Part shown: one piece after another, positions 44,460 through 54,707 of the stretch
Layout: each line of letters starts with the position of its first letter
Numbering within the stretch: the first letter of the stretch is position 1
Assembly: GCF_904849725.1 (NCBI RefSeq)
Contig: NC_058523.1
Coordinates: 205,185,689-205,249,688, forward strand
DNA: 64,000 bases
DNA from: Hordeum vulgare subsp. vulgare
Taxonomy: Eukaryota > Streptophyta > Magnoliopsida > Poales > Poaceae
Reading direction: 5' to 3'
The notes under the pieces: model-generated
The model's database searches: none
What the model was told of the DNA's origin: nothing
What the model saw: the letters and a program-made list of their open reading frames with translations, nothing else
Translations under genes and position numbers: made by a program

Positions 44460-45933
44460 TGTTGGGGCATAGTTTATGCCTAAGTAATTTTGGTGATTGA
44501 TGACAGTACCGTAAAGGACTAACTGTGTGTGTTAAGGTTTCAGATAACACACGTTAACGGCATAAGACGACTCGCCTCCTCATTCATGGAACGGAAGAAC
44601 GGCGCTCTCTACGATTTTCTTTATTTGAGTCATAGGAAAGCCGTACTTTAAGAGGGGATCCGTAGTGGAAAGGTTTGGGTGGAATCTATCTTTGCACGCG
44701 CACACTTCACATATTCTCCCTTACCTTCATTGTTGGAGCGGCCCCCGCCACTGTGTTTCTTTCCTCCTTGCAAAATGGTCCCCAGCGGTAGTACCGCTGG
44801 AATGCTAGCGGTAGTACCGCTGCAGCCAGCGGTAGTACCGCTGGCTGGCGGTAGTACCGCCCCTGGTCAGCGGTAGTACCGCTCCAGGAGCTTAGTACCG
44901 CCTACCTAGCGGTTGTTCGTGGACGGACCTTTTTGCGAAGACTTCCTTGGCGGTGGTAGTGCTTTTGCACTACCAGGGGCCCAGCGGTAGTACCGCTGGG
45001 GCAAGCGGTAGTACCGCTGGAATGCGAGCGGTAGTACCGCTGCAACCAGCGGTAGTACCGCTAGTCAGCGGTAGTACCGCCCCTGGTCAGCGGTAGTACC
45101 GCTGGAGTGCCAGCGGTAGTACCGCTGCAGCTAGTGGTAGTACCGCTCGAGCTCGGGTAGAGAGTGGGAAAACGGTTGGATTTTCCCCCCCACTATATAA
45201 AGGGTTCTTCTAGCTGTGGAACCTTATCTCTTACCCTCTCAAGCTCCATTGTAGCTCCCTAAGCTCAAAAGTGCCCGATCTCTCTCCCTAGCCAATCAAA
45301 CTTGTTGATTCTTTAGGGATTGGTTGAGAAGGCCTAGATCCACACTTCCACCAAGAGAAAAGTTGATTCCCCCACCAATCCCTTGCGGATCTTGTTACTC
45401 TTGGGTGTTTGAGCATCCTAGACGGTTGAGGTCACCTCGAAGCCATATTCCATTGTGGTGAAGCTTCGTGGTCTAGTTGGGAGCCTCCAAGCTTTGTGTG
45501 GAGTTTGCCCCAACCTTGTTTGTAAAGGTTCGGTCGCCGCCTTCAAGGGCACCTATAGTGGAATCACGGTACCTTGCATCGTGCGAGGGCGTGAGGAGAA
45601 TACGGTGGCCTTAGTGGCTTATTGGGGAGCATTGTGCCTCCACACCGCTCCAACAGAGACGTACTTCCTGTCAAAGGGAAGGAACTTCGGTAACACATCC
45701 TTGTCTCCATCGGTTCCACTTGTGGTTATCTCTAACCTTTACTTTGTGTATGCTTATATTGTTGACTATATCTTACTTGTCTTGATAGCTCTTGTTGTTA
45801 GCTCCATCAGGGTTCACCTCATTGTCGTAACATTTGTGAACCCATATGTTGTTTACCTTAACTTGCTAAGATTATTTAAAAAGTTACCGTTGTCTATTCA
45901 CCCCCCCTCTAGTCAACCATATCGATCCTTTCA
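44460..45933 (+). repeat. 3' LTR of the nested Copia
   Basis: 1474 bp, TGTTGGGGCATAG...ATCCTTTCA. It is 19 bp longer than the 5' LTR. The palindrome array has one additional unit here. Confidence 0.92.
44782..45155. repeat. Array of GCGGTAGTACCGC palindromes in the 3' LTR
   Basis: Twelve perfect-core copies plus a variant GTGGTAGTACCGC at the right end. One unit in the region 45048-45070 (CCGCTAGTCAGCGGTAG) has no counterpart in the 5' LTR array. Confidence 0.85.
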
Positions 45934-46762
45934 AAGTTGTGTTCTCCCGAAGTGTGCACCGTTGCGACAGTTCTTCATTTCGAGACACCACGTGATGATT
46001 GGGTGTGATAGACTCTACGTTCACATACAACGGGTGCAAAACAGTTGTACATGCGGAACACTCAGGTTAAAATTGACGAGCCTAGCATGTATATACATGG
46101 GCTCGGAACACAAGAGACTGAAAGGTCGAACATGAGTCATATAGTAGATATGATCAACATAGAGATGTTCACCACTGAAGCCAACTTAACTCACGTGATG
46201 ATCGGACTTGAGTTGGTAAATTTGGATCATGTGTCACTCGAATGACTAGAGGGATGTCAATTTGAGTGGGAGTTCTTAAGTAATAAGATTAACTGAACTT
46301 ATTATCATGAACATAGTCAAAAATGTCTTTGCAAATGATGTTGTAGCTCTACTGTTTTTGATATGTTCCTAGAGAAAACTTAGTTGAAAGGTGAAAATAG
46401 CAATTATGCAGACTGGGTCCGTAAACTAAGGATTGTCCTCATTGCTGCGTAGAAGGCATATGTCCTTAATGCACCGCTCAGTGTGCTGGACCCCGAGCAT
46501 CGTCTATGGATGTTGTGAACATCTGACATACACGTTTTTGATGACTACGTGATAATTCAGTGAGTAATGCTTAAGGACATAGAATTGAGGCGCCGAAGAC
46601 GTTTTGAACGTCATGGAACATATGAGATGTTCCAAGAGATGAAATTGGGATTTCAGGCCCGTGCCCGTGTTGAGAGGTGTAAGACCTCCGACAAGATTCT
46701 TTGTCTACAAATAAGGGAGTAAATCTCAATTGTTGAGCATGTGCTCAGATTGTCCGGGTGAC
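45934..46762 (+). pseudogene. Internal region of copy D, second segment
   Basis: Starts with the AAGTT duplication and continues GTGTTCTCCCGAAG, colinear with copy A from about 2320. Ends in TGACT (46758-46762), which recurs at 51632-51636. Confidence 0.75.
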
Positions 46763-49700
46763 TTGTGACATCCCCAATGCATTTTCGTTCCCCTTTTGTA
46801 ATTCCTTCCTTGTTTGGCAACATTGTGATGTGAATGGATGTGAGACTTAGTGGTGTCATCATTTCATGTGCATCATGCATCATGCTTAGCATCATATTCT
46901 TGTCTTCTTTGTTTGGTATTTGTGTTGTGTGTCACCTTTGTGATGTATGTGAGTGCATGTGTGAATGGTGATCTTTGCATGAGAGTGGGTGCAACAAGAG
47001 CCACTTCAAATTCCCTTGTGGCACCATGACCAAAACCCCCCTCACTTCCAATTGTTTTGGGTTGTTTAAAAGTTTTAGTTTTGGCCCCATTAAAATGTCC
47101 CTCATCTTTAAAAAATCTTCTATTAAATTTGGAAGCAGCCTCTGGTTTTATTTTTGTGTTTTTCCTTTTGTTTCTATTTTAAACAGAGACAATTTCAAAG
47201 AAAAAGCATTTATTTTCTTTACTCTAAAAATGACCCATCTATTTTTATAAATAGCAGGAACATTTTAGAAGCTTAATTTTATTTTTAGTTTTATTCTTTA
47301 CCTCTTTTCTCCACCCTGGCTTTTAATTCAAAAGTTGTTTGGTTTTATTTTAAAAGAAACCCACTGTGTGTGTTTTCCCTGAGAGAGAGAGAGAGAGAGA
47401 GGCCGCCCACCTCCACTACCTTCTTCCTCCTCCCGTGTGTCACCATGTACGACCCCAGCTCCACCACCGATGCTCTCCAGGTCTTATCAGACGGTCAGGA
47501 GCGCGTGGATTGGGATATTTAGGAGCCCCCAGCCTCTCGAAACCCTAACCCTCTCTGTTTCCCTCCTCCCCCTCCACCTAGCGCCGTCAGGGCATCACCC
47601 GAGTACCACCGCACCATGACCGATGCCTGCTCAAGCTCGTCGCCGGAGTAGGACGCCGCCTCCTTCCTCCCCGACCCTGTCAGGAGCACGCGGGCATCCA
47701 TGGGGATCCATTCCCGCGGAGATCAGCCGCGGACACCGACGTCGTCGCTGTCCCCGACGACCACCTCTTCGACATCGCCGACAGCACCTTCCTGGAGCAG
47801 ATCGTCGCCGAACCTCTCCATTACCAGAGCCCCTCTTCTATGCCCTCTTGGTGAGCCTCCCCCGCTCTCCTTCGCTCCCCTGCTAGCCACATAGCGCAGT
47901 AGGTGAGGCTGCCGTAGTTGCACCGGCAGCTTGTGCGCGTCAGTAGCAGTGTAGCCGGAGCATCAATATCATGCAGGTAGTTGCGAGCAGCTTAGCAGCG
48001 TAGCGTTTGTGAGATGCAGTGGCTTGGCGCAGGTGCAGTGGCACAACTGCACAACACCCGCGCTCGCCGTCACCTGTAGCGCGTGGTGTGCGTTGCACCG
48101 GCGAGCGACTCCGGTGCTTCTCTGCAAAGCAGAGGAAGCAGTCCCTCCTCCTTCCGCTTACCCAGGGAGGCTTCCCCTTTAGAGCAGAACTCCCCTCCTA
48201 GCCTACTGGCAACAGAGCCGCCGGACAGCGCTTCGGCGTGGGTTCAACCCCGAGCGCGCCCCTTTTTCATTTTTGTTGGGTTTTTCCCCTCTGTGCACTT
48301 TCAGTTGGCAGTTTAGGGGAATTTCTTCCCCTGGTAGAGCAGTGAAGCGAGCCTAGCCCAGTGGGTGAGTGTGTGTGCGTGTGAGTAGGAGGTGCGGAGT
48401 TCGAACCCCTCCTTTTTTTTCCTGCACCTTTTCTTTTTATTTTCTTTTTGTGGCATTTGTGCATGCATGTGTGTGTTTGAGTGTGCCAGAGCATGTGTGT
48501 GTGTACACCATATGTGTGTGTGCAGCATGTGAGTGAGTGAGTGTGTGTGTGTAGACCATGTGTGTGTGCAACATGTGTGAGTGTGAATGTGTGTGTGTGC
48601 ACCAAGTGTGCATGGCACTGTGTGAGTGCGTGTGTGTGTGTGGGTCAAGACCCACTTGCATACACTCACTAGGGTCCCTGGTGCATATGACTTGTGGCCC
48701 CCCTGTCATTAAATTGTGGCATTGTCATTATTTCCGTTTGCGAGACCTTTTCTTTTTATTTTCTTTTTGTGGAATTTGTGCATGCATGTGTGTGTTTGAG
48801 TGTGCCAGAGCATGTGTGTGTGTACACCATATGTGTGTGTGTAGCATCTGAGTGTGTGTGTGCAGCATGTGAGTGTGTGTGTACACCATATGTGTGTGTG
48901 CAGCATGTGAGTGTGTGAGTGTGTGTGTGCAGCATGTGAGTGAGTGAGTGTGTGTGTAGACAATGTGTGTGTGCAACATGTGTGAGTGTGAATGTGTGTG
49001 TGTGCACCAAGTGTGCATGGCACTGTGTGAGTGCGTGTGTGTGTGGGGGTCAAGACCCACTTGCATACACTCACTAGGGTCCCTGGTGCATATGACTTGT
49101 GCCCCTTGTCATTAAATTGTGGCATTGTCATTATTTCCGTTTGCGAGACCTTTTCTTTTTATTTTCTTTTTGTGGCATTTGTGCATGCATGTGTGTGTTT
49201 GAGTGTGCTAGGGCATGTGTGTGTGTGTACACCATATGTGTGTGTGCAGCATGTGAGTGTGTGTGTACACCATATGTGTGTGTGCACCATGTGAGTGTGT
49301 GTGTGTACACCATATGTGTGTGTGCAGCATGTGAGTGTGTGTGTGTGTGTAGACCATGTGTGTGTGCAACATGTGTGAGTGTGAATGTGTGTGTGTGTGT
49401 GCACCAAGTGTGCATGGCACTGTGTGAGTGTGTGTGTGTGTGTGTGTGGGTCAAGACCCACTTGCATACACTCACTAGGGTCCCTGGTGCATATGACTAG
49501 TGGCCCCCTGTTATTAAATTGTGGCATTGTCATTATTTCCGTTTGTGAGATATTTTCCAAATCTGGAATATTTCCAGAACAGGATATGCCAAATCTGGCA
49601 TATGCAAGAATAGCTCCTGTTCTTGTCTAGAGGTAGTTTGATTCCGTGCTAATTTTCTTTCACTGTTTGTGGTGTTTTTCTGCATGCAACATGGGCAATA

Positions 49701-51631
49701 TGATATATGGATTTGGGGTAGAAAATCCCAAGGAATCCAATGGTGGTACTGGAATCTGGTTTTGAGAATTTATGTAGAAAGTCACCTTGTGGTGAGGTGG
49801 CACTAGTTTTATCTGTGTAGGCTGGTTTATGTGCATGGTTAGAGGATGTGCATGCATGCATCATTATGTCTGTGGCATCATAATTTTGATGGTATATATT
49901 TCCTGCTTGTTTCTTTGGGTAGCTACTAGGGCCAAAAACGAGTTCGAAAATTCTGGTGAGTTCGTGCAGGAAGATCAGGATCAGTTCCACTCTGAGGAAA
50001 TCAGAGGCAAGATGACCGTGACCTTGACACCGTTTCTAGCTTTGTTTTGCATAGTGATTCATTTCTATCGTTACATCTTCACTGCCTACCACATGATATA
50101 TAGGCCATCAAACATTGCCATGAAACCTCAAACACCTCCCCTCCTAGAAAATATTGTTTGGCTAAGTTAGGCTCGGTCAACCACTAATTTGCTAGCGTTG
50201 CTAGTTGCAGTTGCCAGCTGGTCCATGTGAAAACATGGGCATTTGATATCATCATATTTAACTTCTATTTAATTAATGCACATATATACTTGGTAAATAG
50301 CGGAAGGCCTAGCCTTTCGTCGGGTGATTTGTTCCGCTGTTTCCGCCTTAGTTTTGGCTACCGGTGTTTTATTCCATAACTCAGCGCTCCTAACACGTTC
50401 GGGGTTGTTATGAGGACCCCTTGATAAATCGTTTAGTTTTAAGGCGTGTCTGGCAAGACCCAACTTTGGTGTTAATTTGGTGTCTGGCAAGCTACCCGAG
50501 GAATTAATCTACAACCCGGGCCAGTGCTCCTCATGAGTGTTGGTCCAACCCAGAGCAGCTTATTAACGCTCCCCGGGGCAACTCGGGTTTTGGCGTGGTA
50601 ACCATAGCTCACCCGTCGTGTCATGAGAACGAGATACGCGGCTCCTATCGAGTTCGTCAACACGTTGGGAGGTCTTGCCGGACTTGTCTTACCTTAGCGA
50701 TATATCTTGCACATTGGGATTCCGATGAGACTTTGGGTCTTCTCAGAGTTGAGGTTTTCCACTAAGGAATCTGACGAGATCACGAGTTTCTTGGTAGAGG
50801 ATTACTATGCGGCCTGTGGTAATTTGTGATGGACTAGTTGGAGCACCCCTGCAGGGTTAAATCTTTCGGAAAGCCGTACCGCGGTTATGTGGCAAACATG
50901 GTATTTTGTTAACATTGAGTTCTAGATAACTTAAAGTAATCCAAAATAAAACTTGCCAACTATGTGCATAACCATGACTGTTTCTTTCAGAGCTCCTTCT
51001 CTGATCGAGAACACGGTGCGGTTATGAATGACGTAAGTAGGTGTTCATGATCACTTAGTGATCAATCTAGTCTTCGACCGTCTTACGTAGACCGCCATAT
51101 TTTGTTTCTGTTCTTCGTAAGTTAGCCACCATATATGCTTAGGATGCTGCAGACTCAAACACTTAACCCAACCTCACCCATTAACTCAGTTAGACTCTAT
51201 ACCAAGGTCATGAGATTGCTGAGTCCTCGTCGCTCACACTTTACTACAACTACCCACACGTACAGGTACCCGAGATGCAGGTGTTCCCGAGGATACCCAG
51301 CTGAGGTGGGAGTTCGACGAAGACAGTGGCACACTGTATGCGACGTATCCCGAGGACTAGAGGCGCTTGGTCGTGATCGTGGGATTAGCAAGGCGGGATA
51401 ACATGATTTTGCCGTTTATCTTGTCTGTAGACGGACCCTGTCTTATGTATGAACAATTAATGATTGTGTGGATTTTAATCTAGCATGTGCGAGTGCACGC
51501 CGAATCTTATACTCATCTCTCTATTTTATGTAATGGCAATGTTATCCTGCTTGCGATACGCTTAGATGCGACCCTTTCCCCTTTTGAGGCATCGCCCCAA
51601 ATAAGGAAAGTGTCGCATCTTAGCCGTTACA
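46763..51631. mobile_element. ORF-less 4.87-kb element, probably a solo LTR of a LARD-type retrotransposon
   Basis: Begins TGTGACATCC and ends CCGTTACA, so it has TG...CA termini, and it is flanked by perfect TGACT pentamers in copy D. I see no retrotransposon protein, no internal repeat of the termini and no convincing primer binding site. Its length is in the range of the very large LTRs of Triticeae LARDs such as Sukkula. The content is a (GA)n tract near 47382-47400, a GC-rich stretch (47400-48260), GT-rich tandem repeats (48426-49550) and an AT-rich right half. Family assignment is inference. Confidence 0.65.
48426..49550. repeat. Three tandem units of about 320-400 bp with GT microsatellites
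   Basis: Units start at about 48426, 48745 and 49148, each with ACCTTTTCTTTTTATTTTC, followed by GTGCATGCATGTGTGTG, long GT/CACCATATGTGTG stretches, and a unique block (GTCAAGACCCACTTGCATAC ... CATTGTCATTATTTCCG). Differences in GT-stretch length explain the varied unit size. Apparent His/Thr-rich reading frames here are artefacts of the GT repeats. Confidence 0.85.
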
Positions 51632-53062
51632 TGACTACAATCACTTGAATCGAGTGGGAGTTGATCTTCCAGATAAGGTAGTGATTGATATAGTTCTCCA
51701 AAGTCACTGTCACCAAGCTACAGAGCTTCGGGATGAACTATAACATATCAGGGATAGAGTTGATGATCCCTGAGCTTTTTGCAATGTTTGACACCACGAA
51801 GGTAGAAATCAAGTAGGAGCATCAAGTGTTGATGGTTAGTAATACCACTAATTTCAAGAAGGGCAAGGGTTAAAAGGGATACTTCATGAAATGGAAAGCC
51901 GGTTGCCACTCTAGTAAAGAAACCCAAGGTTGAACCCAAATCCGAGAATAAGTGCTTCTATTATGAGGGGAACGATCACTGAAGCGGAACTACCCTAGTT
52001 ACTTGGTAGATGAGAAGGCTGGCAAAGTCGACGAAAGTATATTGGATATAGATGATATTGATGTGTACTTTACTAGTGCTCCTAATAGCACCGAGGTATT
52101 AGGTACCAGTTCAGTTGCTAAGTGTTACTAACTCGAAATTATAGCTACAGATTAAACAGATACTAGCAAGGCTGAGGTGTCAATGTGTGTTGGAACTAAT
52201 TCCAAGGTTGATGTGATCAACATCGCACACTCCCTCTACCTTCGGGATTAGTGTTAAACCTAAATATTGATTGGTGTTTGCTTTGAGAGTGAACATGATT
52301 GGATCATGTTTATTGCAATACGATTATTCATTTAAAGATAATGATGGTTACACTATTTACTTGAATAATACCTTCAATGGTCATGCACCTAATATGAATG
52401 GTTTACTGAATCTCGATCGTAGTGATACACATGTTCATAATATTGTTTCCAAAAGATACAAAGTAGTAATGATAGTACCACTAACTTGAGGCACCGCCGC
52501 TTGAGTCATATTGGTATAAAAGCATGAAGAACGCCATGTTGATGGATCTTTGACTCACTCATTTTTGAATCGTTTGAGACATGTAAACCATGCCTATTGG
52601 TATTAACGCATGGAGAAACTCCATGCAGATGGATTGTTTAGACTCACTTGACATGCAAATCATGCCACATGGGCAAGATGACTGAAGGCCTCGTTTTTCC
52701 ACTGAGATGGAACGAGCAAGTGACTTGTTGGAAATAATGCATTTTGATGTATGCAGTCCAATGAATGCTGAGGCATGCAAGGGATATCATTATGTTATTA
52801 CTTCACTGATAATTTGAGTAGATACAAGTGTATTTGCTTGATGAATCACAAGTCTGAAATATTGAAAAGTTCAAGTAATTTCAGAGTGAAGTTGAAGATC
52901 GTCGTGACAAGAGGATAATATGTCTACGATGTGATCGTGGAGGTAAATATATATCTCAGTTGTGAGTTTGGTATACATTTAAGACAATGTGAAAATTGTT
53001 TAACAACTCATGCCACCTGGAACACCATAGTGTGATGGTGTGTACGAACATCATAGCCGCGC
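51632..53062 (+). pseudogene. Internal region of copy D, third segment
   Basis: Starts with the TGACT duplication and continues ACAATCACTTGAATCGAGTG, colinear with copy A from about 3155. The gag zinc-knuckle remnant near 51950-51985 carries the same CACTGA lesion as copy A at 3493-3498. It ends at 53062 where the Tat-type Gypsy starts. Confidence 0.8.
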
Positions 53063-53753
53063 TGTCGTGGTTTTGTCACGGCAGATGTCCTCGTGAAAGG
53101 ACTTAGAGATGGAGCCATCGCACCTTGGTGGCGACTCAAAAGGGGTTAGCGAAAGCGAGACTCAGATTTACCCAGGTTCGGCCCCTCGTGAGGAGGTAAA
53201 AGCCTACGTCCTGCTTTTTGTGGATTAATAATGGTTTCGATTACAAGGAGGACGTAACTCGCCTGATCTAGCTCTCGATTCTCTCTAACCCGCCTGACCT
53301 CTCCCTGGGACTCGCCTTTATATACAGGTCGAGGCCCTAGGGTTTACAAAGTCCCGCCATTCTATTCTTGGTAGCTTTCCTTATCTCTAAGTCGCCGTGT
53401 TCCCCACGATCAGGAGCTTCCTTGATATTCCATCATCCGCACGATCCTTTTGAACCGCCCTTCAGCTCCTGGGCTGTGGAACGCGTAACTAATGGTGAGT
53501 CGCCCCCTTTGGTGACCCGGCCCATTAAGGGCGTGTTAGCCACAGGTAATATCCCCAACATTAGGCCCCGGATTGTCGTGAATTCATTCGTATCAATAAA
53601 CTCCCATCCACTTGGGGCGACTCTCCTCATTTCTAACCTTCAGTGAATGTTAAGTCGCCATCCATTGTACTTAACATGAGTCGTCATGTAGCATTAAATG
53701 GCGTCACCTCATCCCCCTTGGTTCGAGGGCTCCTAACACTATAACCGTCAACA
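53063..53753 (-). repeat. 3' LTR of the Tat element (right border tentative)
   Basis: The outer border is fixed by loss of copy D homology at 53062/53063 (TGTCGTGG on the + strand). The inner border is placed at GTCAACA (53753), giving TGTTGACGG...CCACGACA on the - strand. A - strand TATATAAA at 53317-53324 fits an LTR TATA box. Without the other LTR the inner border is a guess. Confidence 0.5.
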
Positions 53754-53861
53754 GATCTTTTGCCCATAATTGCTTATCCCGAAAATCTAGGCGTCATCAT
53801 CGCAATCTCTGACTTGTCGCCTTGATCTCCACCTCGACAGCCTCGTTTTCCGTTCCTGCCC

Positions 53862-53870
53862 TTTAAATAA
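53862..53870 (+). promoter_or_regulatory. Candidate TATA box of the antisense gene
   Basis: TTTAAATAA in CCCTTTAAATAACAAG, on the + strand just inside the LTR. A likely 5'-leader intron follows: donor CACAG/GTACAC near 54097 and acceptor TTTTTTTGTAG at 54705, two bases before the ATG. Inference from signals and spacing. Confidence 0.4.
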
Positions 53871-54707
53871 CAAGAGAAATGGGGGGGGGGGGAGAGTACC
53901 CCATCACCAACCTCCGTCTCGTCCTCGTCTTCCTCGCGCCCTTCGTCTCTGAACCCCAGCGCCTCGGCATCATCTCCGAGCACCAGCGCCCCGGGGTCGC
54001 CTCCGGTTCCTTGAGCTTCATCAACCGTGACCTCCCAGGCATCAAGGAACACAAGGCATCGAGCACTCGTCCCCGACATCGATCTCCTGTTCACAGGTAC
54101 ACACCTACCCCCACTTAGGGTTAGGCCGAGAACGCCATGACCATAGCCTCTGGCGAGCTAGCTTCATAATGCGATGAACACCTTTAACTGCTTTAGATCG
54201 GTTTCATGCTCTCGTGATTGACCTTAGGTAGTAGTAGGCTTCGGCCATTTAACCATGTCATTTTGCCAGTTTAAATCTACATACTGCTAACCAACGCTGT
54301 AGCCACGTCATGTGTATAGTTCATCACCATTATTGCAGGCCATATCCTTCTATTTCAATCCGTCTGTAGATCCACAGTTTACTGCCCATCTATAGAAACA
54401 TGTTTGTTCACCTATTGAGAATATTTCCAAAGAAAAGAACACTTCTAAGAGTTGCTGTTTAGCTTCAGTCTTCATAGCGACTTAGTTTCATTACTGTAGC
54501 CATGATGCATTCTCTTCCAGTTCGAAGGGCGAGTTAGAACACCCTTGAAGATATACTCGTAGATCGCCCCAAATAATGGTCTACGATGAATGTCAACCAT
54601 TTGGCGGGTTAGCAAATCTTTTGTGAACACCGTAGGCCCATACCGGCGGGTTAGAACATCCCCTAGTCTTTTACTGAGTCGCCTTGTTCCCCCCTTTTTT
54701 TGTAGTC

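Larger units (their letters stand above)
37375..45933 (+). mobile_element. Nested Copia lacking reverse transcriptase, 8.56 kb
   Basis: Inserted in copy D with a perfect AAGTT duplication. Paired LTRs start TGTT(G/C)GGGCATAG and end ATCCTTTCA. A tRNA-Met primer binding site and a polypurine tract are intact. Coding content: Gag with a CCHC knuckle, a long coiled-coil region, protease, pre-integrase domain, an integrase with its catalytic core removed, then a Gln/Asp-rich linker running straight into a separate downstream ORF. Reverse transcriptase and RNase H are absent. The order gag, coiled coil, pol, 3' ORF suggests the SIRE/Maximus lineage; this is inference. Confidence 0.92.
34761..53062 (+). 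mobile_element. Copia element of the BARE/WIS/Angela group, split by three insertions (copy D)
   Basis: It begins with a complete 5' LTR and intact primer binding site. Its internal region is present as 36559-37374, 45939-46762 and 51637-53062, which align in order with copy A (about 1471-2320, 2320-3160, 3150-4530). The interruptions are other transposons with matching pentamer duplications for the first two. The remainder lies beyond the Tat element that starts at 53063 and outside the window. The internal region is as coding-dead as copy A. Confidence 0.9.

Noticed and set aside
47366..48316. Possible host gene in a GC-rich stretch after a (GA)n tract
   Set aside because: It lies inside the TG...CA unit bounded by TGACT duplications; frames are short, proline/arginine-rich and overlap in several registers.
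48267..49560. Many overlapping long reading frames rich in His-Thr or Cys-Val on both strands
   Set aside because: They are translations of GT/CA microsatellites; every frame stays open for trivial reasons and none has a domain.
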